Below are positions 31,396-39,587 of a DNA stretch of 43,507 bases, in pieces. How positions within the stretch are numbered: position 1 is the stretch's first letter; each line of letters opens with the position of its first letter. Origin of the DNA: Streptomyces cavernae. GTDB lineage: Bacteria; Actinomycetota; Actinomycetes; Streptomycetales; Streptomycetaceae. The stretch lies in the NCBI RefSeq assembly GCF_004023625.1, contig NZ_ML137716.1:1-43507 (forward strand). Reading direction: 5' to 3'. Both the position numbers and the translations under genes were made by a program. Below the pieces are notes generated by a model. That model was not told where the DNA came from and searched no databases. It saw only the letters and a list, made by a program, of their open reading frames with translations.

Positions 31396-33264
31396 ATGAA
31401 CCTGCTCGACCTGGCGGACGATCCCCGTCCGTTCGCGCTGCTGCGGCGCCGCACCCCCGGCCACGATCACGACACGGTGGAGGTGCTCCTCGGCCCCGTG
31501 GCCACGTACGAACGGCTCGCCGAGTTGCCCGGCGAAGGGCTCGCCCTCATCCCCTACCGGCAGATCCGCGAGCGCGGCTTCGACGTGCGCGACGACGGTA
31601 CGCCGCTGACCGTCCTGGTCCCCGACGAGGTCCGTGAGTTCACCCTGGAACAGGCCCTCGCCGAATTGCCCGCGCATGAAGTGCGGGTCGAGGACGGCGG
31701 GTTCGACGTCGCGGACGACGAATACGCAGGGATCGTGGGCCGCGTCCTGCGCGACGAGATCGGGCGCGGCGAGGGCGCCAACTTCGTGATCCGGCGGACC
31801 TATGAGGGGGAGATCCCCGGGTTCGGCCGGGCCGATGCCCTGGCGTTGTTCCGCAGCCTCCTCGTCGGTGAGCGCGGTGCCTACTGGACGTTCCTCGTGC
31901 ACACCGGGGAGCGGACCCTCGTCGGGGCCAGTCCCGAAGTTCATGTGCGCATGTCCGGCGGGACCGTCGTGATGAATCCGATCAGCGGGACCTACCGCTA
32001 TCCGGCCGGCGGGCCGACCCCCGACGACCTGCTCCGCTTCCTCGCCGACGGCAAGGAGATCGAGGAGTTGTCGATGGTCGTCGACGAGGAGCTGAAGATG
32101 ATGTGCACCGTCGGCGACATGGGCGGGGTCGTCATCGGGCCGCGGCTGAAGGAGATGGCCCATCTGGCCCACACCGAGTACGAGTTGCGCGGCAGGTCGT
32201 CGCTGGACGTGCGCGAGGTACTGCGCGAGACCATGTTCGCGGCGACCGTCACCGGCTCCCCCGTACAGAACGCGTGCCGGGTCATCGAGCGGTACGAGGC
32301 CGGCGGACGCGGGTACTACGCGGGGGCGCTCGCGCTGCTCGGCCGGGATGCGGGCGGGTCCCAGACCCTCGACTCGCCCATCCTGATCCGCACCGCCGGC
32401 ATCGACGCCGACGGACATCTGCGGGTGCCCGTCGGGGCCACGCTCGTACGGGGCTCGGACCCGGCGAGCGAGGTCGCGGAGACGCATGCCAAGGCGGCCG
32501 GGGTGCTGGCGGCGCTGGGGGTGCGTCCGGGGCGTCCGCGGGAGCAGCACGCCCGGCCCCGGCTGTCCGAAGACCCGCGGGTGCGGGCGGCGCTGGACGG
32601 CCGCCGGGCCTCGCTCGCGCCGTTCTGGCTGCGGATGCAGGAGCAGACGCACGAGCTGACCGGGCACGCCCTCGTGGTCGACGGCGAGGACACCTTCACG
32701 GCGATGCTCGCCCATGTGCTGCGCTCGGGCGGACTGGAGGTGACCGTGCTGCGGTACGACGAACCCGGCCTGCGGGAGACCGTGCGACGGCACGACGGGC
32801 CGGTGGTGCTGGGGCCCGGTCCCGGTGACCCCTCGGACGCCGCCGACCCCAAGATGCGCTTGCTGCGCGGGCTCACGGCCGACGTCCTCCGGTCCCACCA
32901 GCACGGTGTCCTGGGTGTCTGCCTGGGGCATGAGCTGATCGCGGCGGAGCTGGGGCTGGAGATCGTACGGAAGGAAGTGCCGTACCAGGGCGCCCAGACG
33001 GAGATCGACCTCTTCGGGCGGACGGAGACCGTCGGCTTCTACAACAGCTTCGTGGCGCACTGCGACGACGAGACGGCGGCGGAGCTGGCCGCACACGACG
33101 TCGACGTCAGCCGGAGCGGGAGCGGGGAGGTGCATGCGCTGCGTGGGCCCCGGTTCGCGGGAGTGCAGTTCCATCCGGAGTCGGTACTGTCCCTGAACGG
33201 TGCCGCGGTGGTACGGGAGTTGCTGGCCGGGCTGCGGCAGCCGGAACGGCGGACAGCACCGTGA
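31396..33264 (+). CDS. trpEG: Anthranilate synthase, fused TrpE-TrpG type
   Basis: 622 aa in two parts. Residues ~1-420 form the chorismate-binding component I (MNPISGTYRYPAGG, DGKEIEELSMVVDEELKMM, VTGSPVQNACRVIERYE). Residues ~430-622 form a glutamine amidotransferase: GPGPGDPSDAADPKM, catalytic Cys509 in GVCLGHELIAAELGLE, His593 and Glu595 in FHPES. It makes anthranilate from chorismate and glutamine, the first tryptophan-specific step. This fused form is like PhzE-type proteins, but the Trp leader peptide argues for tryptophan synthesis. ATG 31396 has GAAGGA about 8 nt upstream. A bidirectional terminator follows. Confidence 0.93.
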   Translation: MNLLDLADDPRPFALLRRRTPGHDHDTVEVLLGPVATYERLAELPGEGLALIPYRQIRERGFDVRDDGTPLTVLVPDEVREFTLEQALAELPAHEVRVEDGGFDVADDEYAGIVGRVLRDEIGRGEGANFVIRRTYEGEIPGFGRADALALFRSLLVGERGAYWTFLVHTGERTLVGASPEVHVRMSGGTVVMNPISGTYRYPAGGPTPDDLLRFLADGKEIEELSMVVDEELKMMCTVGDMGGVVIGPRLKEMAHLAHTEYELRGRSSLDVREVLRETMFAATVTGSPVQNACRVIERYEAGGRGYYAGALALLGRDAGGSQTLDSPILIRTAGIDADGHLRVPVGATLVRGSDPASEVAETHAKAAGVLAALGVRPGRPREQHARPRLSEDPRVRAALDGRRASLAPFWLRMQEQTHELTGHALVVDGEDTFTAMLAHVLRSGGLEVTVLRYDEPGLRETVRRHDGPVVLGPGPGDPSDAADPKMRLLRGLTADVLRSHQHGVLGVCLGHELIAAELGLEIVRKEVPYQGAQTEIDLFGRTETVGFYNSFVAHCDDETAAELAAHDVDVSRSGSGEVHALRGPRFAGVQFHPESVLSLNGAAVVRELLAGLRQPERRTAP

Positions 33265-33270
33265 GGCGGG

Positions 33271-33311
33271 GTCCCGCGGGGTCGGGGTCGGGCAGCACGA
33301 CCCCGCGGGAC
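33271..33311. terminator. Bidirectional terminator between trpEG and pfkA
   Basis: GTCCCGCGGGGTC (33271-33283) and GACCCCGCGGGAC (33299-33311): perfect 13-bp stem with a 15-nt loop, between two convergent genes, 7 nt from each stop. Confidence 0.85.
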
Positions 33312-33317
33312 GCCGGT

Positions 33318-34346
33318 TCAGCCGAAGAACACCCCGACCTCTTCGTACAGTGCGGGGTCCACCGTCTTCAGCTTGGCGGTGGCATCCGCGATCGGGACGC
33401 GGACGATGTCGGTGCCGCGCAGCGCGACCATCTTGCCGAAGTCGCCGTCGCGCACGGCCTCGATCGCGTGCAGCCCGAAGCGGGTCGCGAGCCAGCGGTC
33501 GAAGGCGCTCGGCGTGCCACCGCGCTGGACGTGACCGAGGACCGTGGTTCGGGCCTCCTTGCCGGTGCGCCGCTCGATCTCCTTGGACAGCCACTCGCCG
33601 ACCCCGGAGAGCCGGACGTGCCCGAAGGAGTCGAGCGAGGAGTCCTTGAGGATCATGTCGCCGTCCTTGGGCATGGCGCCCTCGGCGACGACGACGATGG
33701 GGGCGTACGAGGCCTTGAAGCGGGAGGTGACCCAGGCGCAGACCTGGTCGACGTCGAAGCGCTGTTCGGGGATGAGGATGACGTTGGCGCCGCCGGCCAG
33801 TCCGGAGTGGAGGGCGATCCAGCCCGCGTGCCGGCCCATCACCTCGACGACCAGGACGCGCATGTGCGACTCGGCGGTGGTGTGGAGGCGGTCGATGGCC
33901 TCGGTGGCGATGCCGACGGCCGTGTCGAAGCCGAAGGTGTAGTCGGTGGCGGAGAGATCGTTGTCGATGGTCTTGGGGACGCCGACGACGTTGATGCCGT
34001 AGTCGTCGGCGAGGCGTGCGGCGACGCCGAGGGTGTCCTCGCCGCCGATCGCGATCAGCGCGTCGACCTCGTACTTGCCGAGGTTCTCCTTGATCCGGCG
34101 GATGCCGCCCTCGACCTTGAGGGGGTTGGTCCGTGAGGAGCCGAGGATGGTGCCGCCGCGGGGCAGGATGCCGCGCACGGCGGGAATGTCGAGCCGGAGG
34201 GTGTCACCCTCCAGCGGACCCCGCCAGCCGTCCCGGAAGCCGGTGAAGTCGTAGCCGTACTCCTGCACGCCCTTGCGGACGACGCCCCGGATGACGGCGT
34301 TGAGCCCGGGGCAGTCGCCGCCTCCGGTCAGTACTCCGACCCGCAT
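33318..34346 (-). CDS. pfkA: 6-phosphofructokinase, group III, PPi-type active site
   Basis: 342 aa; phosphorylates fructose 6-phosphate. N-terminal GVLTGGGDCPGLNAVIR, substrate loop VPKTIDNDL, MGRHAGWIAL and GHVQRGGTPSAFDR. The phosphoryl-donor motif reads GGEDT with Asp104, where ATP-dependent enzymes have Gly. PKTIDND carries Lys125 in the position where ATP enzymes have Gly. Asp/Lys at these two places is the known mark of PPi-dependent enzymes such as that of Amycolatopsis methanolica; donor preference is therefore predicted to be PPi, not shown. ATG 34346 has AAGGGA 7 nt upstream; the frame to 34406 is leader. Confidence 0.93.
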   Translation of the reverse strand: MRVGVLTGGGDCPGLNAVIRGVVRKGVQEYGYDFTGFRDGWRGPLEGDTLRLDIPAVRGILPRGGTILGSSRTNPLKVEGGIRRIKENLGKYEVDALIAIGGEDTLGVAARLADDYGINVVGVPKTIDNDLSATDYTFGFDTAVGIATEAIDRLHTTAESHMRVLVVEVMGRHAGWIALHSGLAGGANVILIPEQRFDVDQVCAWVTSRFKASYAPIVVVAEGAMPKDGDMILKDSSLDSFGHVRLSGVGEWLSKEIERRTGKEARTTVLGHVQRGGTPSAFDRWLATRFGLHAIEAVRDGDFGKMVALRGTDIVRVPIADATAKLKTVDPALYEEVGVFFG

Positions 34347-34501
34347 GGAAATGTCCCTTCGCCGCGGTTGCCTGGTGAAGGTCACGCTAATCGTGACCCA
34401 GGTCACTCCGGCATGGCCTGGAAGGTCAATTCCGGCGAAATGTGCGGGTGTTGATCAGCCGCATTCACTCGAAGGTGGGGCAAGTACGGGTGGATGCGGA
34501 T

Positions 34502-34560
34502 TTACTCCTCTTTGCGCCTCGTCATTCTCGTCGCTCCTCGCCAGTCCTCGTCACTCCTCG
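34502..34560. repeat. 10-bp tandem repeat after the MacR stop codon
   Basis: Read on the minus strand from the end of macR: CGAGGAGTGA (contains the stop), CGAGGACTGG, CGAGGAGCGA, CGAGAATGA, CGAGGCGCAA, AGAGGAGTAA. That is six units of 9-10 bp, several holding stop codons. Confidence 0.85.
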
Positions 34561-35393
34561 TCGAGGCCGCGCTCTATCGCGTAGCGCACCAGTTCCACCC
34601 GGTTGTGCAGCTGGAGCTTGCCCAGAGTGTTCTGGACGTGGTTCTGCACCGTGCGGTGCGAGATGACCAGGCGTTCGGCGATCTGCTTGTAGCTCAGGCC
34701 CTTGGCGACCAGCCGGAGCACCTCCGTCTCGCGGTCGGTGAGCCGCGGCGCCTTGGGTTCGTCGGTGCCCGCGGCGGGGGCCGGCTCCGAGGCGAGGCGG
34801 CGGTACTCGCCGAGGACCAGGCCGGCGAGGCCCGGGGTGAAGACCGGATCGCCCACGGCCGTGCGGCGCACCGCGTCGATGAGTTCCTCCGTGGACGCCG
34901 ACTTGACCAGGTAGCCGGTGGCGCCGGACTTGACCGCCTCCAGGACGTCGGCGTGCTCACCGCTGGCCGAGAGCACCAGGACACGCAGGGCCGGGTTGGT
35001 GCCGACGAGTTCCTTGCAGACCTGGACGCCCGGTTTGGCGGGGAGGTTGAGGTCCAGGACGAGGACGTCGGGGTTGGTGGCGCGGGCGCGCCGGACCGCC
35101 TGGTCGCCGTCGCCGGCTGTGGCGACGACGGCGAAGCCGGACTCGGCCAGGTCGCGGGCGACCGCGTCACGCCACATGGGGTGGTCGTCCACGACCATGA
35201 CCCTGATCGGGTCCTGTAGTCCCCCACTGCCGGTCCCCGGCACCGGGCCCGTCGGCTCCACCGAACTCGCCGGCTCCGCCGACCCTGCCGGCTCCACCAG
35301 CTCCGTCGGCTCGACCGTCCCCGCCGATTCCGCCGATTCCGCCGTCCCCGCCGACTCCACCGAACCCGCCGACTCCGCCGACCCCGTTGTCAT
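34551..35393 (-). CDS. macR: NarL/LuxR-type response regulator MacR
   Basis: 280 aa. Receiver domain about 62-180: VMVVDDHPMW (acidic pair), phosphoacceptor Asp in VLVLDLNLPAKPG, Ser in LVLSASGE and Lys in LVKSAST. The C-terminal LuxR HTH has LTDRETEVLRLVAKGLSYKQ and IAERLVISHRTVQNHV. Next to a DUF5931-type kinase this is the MacRS pair described in S. coelicolor as a regulator of morphogenesis and membrane-protein genes. An unusual ~60-residue N-terminal tail is made of ESAG/EPAGS-type repeats (DNA 35215-35390). The ATG at 35393 has GGAGG 6 nt upstream, so the tail is probably translated. Confidence 0.9.
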   Translation of the reverse strand: MTTGSAESAGSVESAGTAESAESAGTVEPTELVEPAGSAEPASSVEPTGPVPGTGSGGLQDPIRVMVVDDHPMWRDAVARDLAESGFAVVATAGDGDQAVRRARATNPDVLVLDLNLPAKPGVQVCKELVGTNPALRVLVLSASGEHADVLEAVKSGATGYLVKSASTEELIDAVRRTAVGDPVFTPGLAGLVLGEYRRLASEPAPAAGTDEPKAPRLTDRETEVLRLVAKGLSYKQIAERLVISHRTVQNHVQNTLGKLQLHNRVELVRYAIERGLDEE

Positions 35394-35481
35394 CTCTCTC
35401 CTCCGCCTTGCCGCTGCCGTGTGTTCGCTGCTGTCCGCCCCGGGGTCTCCGCGCTCGGGGACGGAGGGGGCGAGAGCCGCC

Positions 35482-36711
35482 TCACGAGCGCCTGGCCTTC
35501 GCGGGGAGCTTCGGTACCTTCAGCTCGACCTCCGTGCCCTGTCCCGGCACCGACACCAGTTCCGCCGTGCCCCCGATGTCCCGCAGGCGGCCGCGGATCG
35601 ACTGGGCCACGCCCAGCCGCCCCTCCCCCTCCGCCTGGGCGAGCCGGCCTTCCGGGATGCCCGGGCCGTCGTCCCGTACCGTCACGATCAGTTCGTCGGG
35701 CTCGTCCTCGAGCAGGATCCAGGCGCGGGCGCCCTCCCCCGCGTGCTTGCGGACATTGTCCAGGGCGGCGCCGACGGCGGCGGCCAGCTCACGCGCTGCG
35801 GCCGCGGGGAGTGGCACCGGGGAGCCGGGCTCGGAGAACGTCACCGTGGCGGTGGCGTAGGCGGCGAGCAGGGTGCGCACGTCGCAGGGGACCGAGTCGC
35901 CCGACCCGTCGTCCGGCGCGGCCGGGTCCCTCCGGTCCCCCGGGTCGTCGACGGCCCGTCCGAGGGCGCCTCGCGCCCCGTCCTCCGGCACCCGAGGCAC
36001 GGGCACCAGGCCTCCGGAGACCAGCGTGCGCAGCGCGACCTCCTGTTCGCCCGCCATCCGTCCGAGCTCCGCGGCCTCGCCCCCGAGGTTGGTGCCGCGC
36101 CGCTGCACCATGGCGAGCACCTGGAGCACTCCGTCGTGGATGTCACGGGCCAGCCGCTCCCGCTCCCGGGTCGCGGCCTCGATCTCCAGGGCCCGGGCGA
36201 GGGTGCGCTCGGAGGCGCGGGCGACCTCGACGACGTAGCCGATGGCGATGGAGGCGACCCAGACGAGGATGACGTTGTGCACGGTGTCCCGGGTGGGTGC
36301 GCCGCGCTCGACGAGGTTCGCCGCGGCAACGAGCGTGGACGCGAAGGCCGCCCACCGCCAGCCGCCCTTGATCGCGAAGGCCAGAACGGAGCCCGCGGTC
36401 CAGATCGACGGCAGGGTCGGTCCCCCGGACTCGATCCGGGACGCGGCGTCGGCGGCACGGGTGAGCAGGATGCCGGCGAGCGCGATGGTGAGGTCGGCGG
36501 CGAGGAACCGCTTGGTGCAGTTGGCGGCGGTCGAGACCTTGGGCAGGGTCGCCAGGGTCCACCCGAACAGCACCACGTAGTAGGTGATCGCCACCCAGGG
36601 GCGGGGGAACTCGTCGTACGCGGTGACGAAGAGGCCGATCGCGTACAGCATGGTGAGGACGCGGTACCCCGAGAGCGCACGCCACAGCGGCTGCTCGACC
36701 GACATCCTCAT
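35482..36711 (-). CDS. macS: Sensor histidine kinase MacS (DUF5931 family)
   Basis: 409 aa. An N-terminal membrane region of about five or six helices (YRVLTMLYAIGLFVTAYDEF onwards, DUF5931) is followed by the HisKA_3 dimerisation helix with His in RERERLARDIHDGVLQVLAM. A HATPase_c domain ends the protein (ALDNVRKHAGEGARAWILLE, VTVRDDGPGIP, EGRLGVAQSIRGRLRDIGG). It is the partner of MacR 88 bp downstream. ATG 36711 has GGAAGAG just upstream, and ATG 36705 is the alternative. The open frame to 36807 runs through a 15-bp repeat and could add Glu-Ala-Val-Lys-Arg-type pentapeptides if translated. Confidence 0.9.
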   Translation of the reverse strand: MRMSVEQPLWRALSGYRVLTMLYAIGLFVTAYDEFPRPWVAITYYVVLFGWTLATLPKVSTAANCTKRFLAADLTIALAGILLTRAADAASRIESGGPTLPSIWTAGSVLAFAIKGGWRWAAFASTLVAAANLVERGAPTRDTVHNVILVWVASIAIGYVVEVARASERTLARALEIEAATRERERLARDIHDGVLQVLAMVQRRGTNLGGEAAELGRMAGEQEVALRTLVSGGLVPVPRVPEDGARGALGRAVDDPGDRRDPAAPDDGSGDSVPCDVRTLLAAYATATVTFSEPGSPVPLPAAAARELAAAVGAALDNVRKHAGEGARAWILLEDEPDELIVTVRDDGPGIPEGRLAQAEGEGRLGVAQSIRGRLRDIGGTAELVSVPGQGTEVELKVPKLPAKARRS

Positions 36712-36720
36712 GACTCTTCC

Positions 36721-36780
36721 GCGCTTGACTGCCTCATGCTTGACTGCCTCGCGTCCGACTGTCTCGCGCTTGGCTCTCTC
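36721..36780. repeat. Four 15-bp tandem repeats upstream of macS
   Basis: GCGCTTGACTGCCTC (36721-36735), ATGCTTGACTGCCTC, GCGTCCGACTGTCTC and GCGCTTGGCTCTCTC (to 36780). Read in the macS frame each unit encodes a pentapeptide such as EAVKR or EAVKH. Confidence 0.85.
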
Positions 36781-36864
36781 GCCTGGTGCCATCCCCACCC
36801 ACCCCACCCCTGAGCGGACTCGGCCGGCCGCCGGACCGTTCCCGTCGGGCCTTCCTCGCCCGGC

Positions 36865-37671
36865 TTACCCTGCGCCCTTGTGGGCCTGGTCCCTCCGAGC
36901 CTGCTCCTTCCGGGCCTGCTCCTGGTGAGCCTGCTCCTTCTGGGCCTGCTTCTGCGCTTCCTTCAGCGCCTGCTTCTCGGCCTTAGCGGCCTCCGCGATC
37001 TGCCGCTTGGCGGCCGTCGCGTAGATGTCCACGTACTCCTGGCCGGAGAGCTTCATGATTTCGTACATCACTTCGTCGGTCACCGCGCGCAGCACGAAGC
37101 GGTCGTGTTCCATGCCCTGGTAACGGCTGAAGTCCAGGGGCTCGCCGATGCGGATGCCGGGGCGCATCAGCTTGGGCACGACCTTGCCGGGCGGCTGGAT
37201 CTTCTCCGTGTCGATCATCGCGACGGGGATGACGGGCGCGCCGGTGGCGAGGGCCACCCGGGCGAGGCCGCCGGGCTTGCCCCGGTAGAGCCGTCCGTCG
37301 GGCGAGCGGGTGCCCTCCGGGTAGATGCCGAACAGTTCGCCGCGTTCGATGACCTCGATGCCGCTCTTGATGGCGGCCTCGCCCGCGCCGCGCGCGCCGG
37401 AGCGGTCCACGGGGAGCTGGCCGACGCCCTTGAAGAAGGCCGCGGTCATGCGGCCCTTTATGCCGGGCGTGGTGAAGTACTCGGCCTTCGCGATGAAGGT
37501 GACCTTGCGGTCGAGGACCGCGGGCAGGAAGAACGAGTCGGAGAAGGAGAGGTGATTGCTCGCCAGTATGGCGGGGCCCTCGGCGGGGACGTTCTCCAGG
37601 CCCTCCACCCAGGGCCTGAAGGCGAGCTTCAGCGGCCCCCCGACCACCACCTTCATCGCGCCGTACAACAA
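36865..37671 (-). CDS. 1-acyl-sn-glycerol-3-phosphate acyltransferase (PlsC)
   Basis: 268 aa membrane-associated enzyme making phosphatidic acid. Acyltransferase motifs: ASNHLSFSDSFFLP (catalytic HxxxxD), FKGVGQLPVDRSG, FGIYPEGTRSPDG and the PVAMIDTEKIQPPGK block. After the domain (to about residue 220) comes a charged tail of five-residue repeats, EQAHQ EQARK EQARR DQAHK. TTG 37671 has AGGGAGG 7 nt upstream and fits better than ATG 37656, which is 22 nt away. It lies upstream of macS on the same strand, 150 bp apart. Confidence 0.92.
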   Translation of the reverse strand: MLYGAMKVVVGGPLKLAFRPWVEGLENVPAEGPAILASNHLSFSDSFFLPAVLDRKVTFIAKAEYFTTPGIKGRMTAAFFKGVGQLPVDRSGARGAGEAAIKSGIEVIERGELFGIYPEGTRSPDGRLYRGKPGGLARVALATGAPVIPVAMIDTEKIQPPGKVVPKLMRPGIRIGEPLDFSRYQGMEHDRFVLRAVTDEVMYEIMKLSGQEYVDIYATAAKRQIAEAAKAEKQALKEAQKQAQKEQAHQEQARKEQARRDQAHKGAG

Positions 37672-37991
37672 CGGATTGCCTCCCTGTCTGTAGATCAGAC
37701 CTTAACCCGGAGCACCGGCAATGAGCCCTGCGGCCCTGGTCGGTGTCGGTGCCGTCGCGTACGGTGAAGTACGCCTCGAAACCCTCGGGGACCTCGGAGA
37801 CCCGAGACCTCGGGAACCGCGCCGTTCCGGAACCCCGGCCCTCCCCGGGGCGCCCGGAAATGCTTGGGACACCGGGGACGCCTGGGTCGCCGGGAACCTC
37901 GAGGGCCCCGAGGACGTCGAGGATGTGGGGTCTCCCGGGGACCCCGGGCATGCCCTTCTTCGTGATCACCCACCTCATGAACAGGAGACCG
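37672..37991. other. Divergent intergenic region with 9-bp periodic low complexity
   Basis: 320 bp between plsC and the esterase gene. From about 37770 to 37960 it is built from GGGACC/GGGAAC-type words about 9 bp apart. Both strands read as collagen-like Gly-Pro-rich peptides in one frame (for example GTPGTPGSPGT). I see no convincing gene there. The left ~70 bp is AT-richer and probably holds the plsC promoter. Confidence 0.6.
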
Positions 37992-38804
37992 ATGGTGCCG
38001 GTCCTTCCTGGAGCCGAGCCGTTCCGCCACGAGGGCGGCGAGGTCGGCGTCCTCCTCTGTCACGGTTTCACCGGCTCCCCGCAGTCGCTGCGGCCGTGGG
38101 CGGACTACCTCGCCGAGCGCGGGCTGACGGTGGCGCTGCCGCTGCTGCCGGGGCACGGCACACGCTGGGAGGACATGCAGCTCACCGGCTGGCAGGACTG
38201 GTACGCGGAGGTGGACCGCGAGCTGCGGGCCCTGCGCGGGCGCTGCTCGCGGGTGTTCGTCTTCGGCCTGTCCATGGGCGGCGCGCTGACGCTGCGGCTG
38301 GCCGCCCGGCACGGGGAGGCGATCTCGGGCACCGTGCTCGTCAACCCGGCGAACAAGGTGCACGGACTGTCGGCGTACGCCCTGCCGGTGGCGCGGCATC
38401 TCGTCCGGACGACCAAGGGGCTGACCAGCGACATCGCGAAGGAGGGCGGCTTCGAGGTGGGGTACGACCGGGTGCCCCTGCACGCGGCGCACTCGCTGCG
38501 GAACTTCCTCCGGCTGCTGGACGGCGAGCTGCCGCAGGTCACCCAGCCGTTGCTGCTGCTGCACAGTCCGCAGGACCACGTGGTGCCCCCCGCCGACTCC
38601 GCGCGGATCCTGAGCCGGGTGTCCTCCACGGATGTCACCGAGATCCTGCTGGAACAGAGTTACCACGTCGCGACGTTGGATCATGACGCGGACCGGATCT
38701 TCGAGGAGAGCTACGCGTTCATCGGCCGGCTCGCGCCCGCCGCCGGAATGGACTCCGGCCGCGAGGAACTCGGGCAGCAGGAAGGGACGGCCACCGGTGG
38801 CTGA
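37992..38804 (+). CDS. Alpha/beta hydrolase, carboxylesterase/monoacylglycerol lipase type
   Basis: 270 aa cytosolic hydrolase. Oxyanion loop VLLCHGFTGSPQSL, nucleophile elbow FGLSMGGALTL, acid residue in LHSPQDHVVPP and catalytic His in EQSYHVATLDHD. It resembles Est30-type carboxylesterases. ATG 37992 has AGGAG 4 nt upstream; the longer frame from 37743 is the collagen-like low-complexity region. The gene after it overlaps by 8 nt, so they form an operon. Position next to a phosphatidate-forming acyltransferase hints at lipid turnover (inference). Confidence 0.92.
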   Translation: MVPVLPGAEPFRHEGGEVGVLLCHGFTGSPQSLRPWADYLAERGLTVALPLLPGHGTRWEDMQLTGWQDWYAEVDRELRALRGRCSRVFVFGLSMGGALTLRLAARHGEAISGTVLVNPANKVHGLSAYALPVARHLVRTTKGLTSDIAKEGGFEVGYDRVPLHAAHSLRNFLRLLDGELPQVTQPLLLLHSPQDHVVPPADSARILSRVSSTDVTEILLEQSYHVATLDHDADRIFEESYAFIGRLAPAAGMDSGREELGQQEGTATGG

Positions 38805-39492
38805 GCACGAGGCGGACCGCGAGCCGGAGGAGACTCCTCCCGGTGAGCTCGGCAAGGGGCTGGGCTCGCCCGTCGGGGACGCCGAGAACGACAAGGGCGC
38901 GCGCGTCGGCGGCGCGGAGGGCGCGCCGGGCCCGGGCGGGGACGAACAGGCCCCCGCCTTCGACGAGGCGGCCGCCTGGGCGGCGATCGTCGCGGGGTAC
39001 GGCGAGGAGCCGCCGGACCCGCCCGGCGCCAAGCCGTTCAAGTCCGTCGAGGACCTGGCGCTGCTGGAACCGGAGACCAACGACGCCCCCGAGCAGAGCG
39101 CCCCGAGCCATGACGACCTGAAGGACGAGACTCCCCCGGCCAGGCCGCTGGGCAGCTCGGTCGCCTTCGCCCCGGGCGTGGGCACCGGCCCGCGGGACTA
39201 CCGTGCCCCCGAGCCGGCGGAGGAGGACTTCGACGAGGACGACGAGGGCCATTTCGTCCCGCCGGAGCCGCCTCCGCTGCCGGCCGCCGACACCACGGCG
39301 AAGTTCGCCTGGCTCGGGGTGATCGGCGGGCCGGTACTGCTGCTGCTCGCGGTGGTGTTCGGCTGGCAAATGACGTGGTGGCTGGCCACGGTCGGCATCG
39401 GCGGATTCCTGGGCGGTTTCGCGACGCTGGTGATGCGGATGCGGGGCGACGACGAGGAGGACGAGGATCCCGGCCGGGGCGCGGTGGTCTGA
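38797..39492 (+). CDS. Membrane protein with acidic disordered N-terminal region
   Basis: 231 aa, not recognised. About 165 residues of Pro/Glu/Asp/Gly-rich, probably cytosolic and disordered sequence are interrupted by short conserved-looking segments (AAAWAAIVAGYGEEPPDPPG, FKSVEDLALLEPE, GPRDYRAPEPAEEDFDEDD). Two adjacent transmembrane helices follow at about 170-210 (FAWLGVIGGPVLLLLAVVFG, WLATVGIGGFLGGFATLVM) and an acidic tail. GTG 38797 overlaps the esterase stop and has AAGGGA 10 nt upstream. It may anchor or regulate the esterase. Confidence 0.85.
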   Translation: MAEHEADREPEETPPGELGKGLGSPVGDAENDKGARVGGAEGAPGPGGDEQAPAFDEAAAWAAIVAGYGEEPPDPPGAKPFKSVEDLALLEPETNDAPEQSAPSHDDLKDETPPARPLGSSVAFAPGVGTGPRDYRAPEPAEEDFDEDDEGHFVPPEPPPLPAADTTAKFAWLGVIGGPVLLLLAVVFGWQMTWWLATVGIGGFLGGFATLVMRMRGDDEEDEDPGRGAVV

Positions 39493-39524
39493 CACCGGAC
39501 CACTCCCGGCCCTAGCCACCGGGC

Positions 39525-39570
39525 GTCCCCCTTCGCCGCAGGTTGGCTTCCCCCTCGCCGAAGGTTGCGG
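39525..39570. repeat. Two ~22-bp degenerate direct repeats
   Basis: TCCCCCTTCGCCGCAGGTTGG and TCCCCCTCGCCGAAGGTTGC, in the gap between two convergent genes. Confidence 0.5.
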
Positions 39571-39587
39571 AGGCGTCGGTTCGTCCC

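Noticed and set aside
31108..33594. 828-codon open frame antisense to trpEG
   Set aside because: Third-position GC of trpEG keeps this frame open; its residues are Arg/Gly/Pro/His-rich without domains.
37743..37991. Collagen-like Gly-Pro extension of the esterase
   Set aside because: The repeats read as collagen-like on both strands, the Shine-Dalgarno sequence and family N-terminus are at 37992, and the DNA is simple 9-bp periodic sequence.
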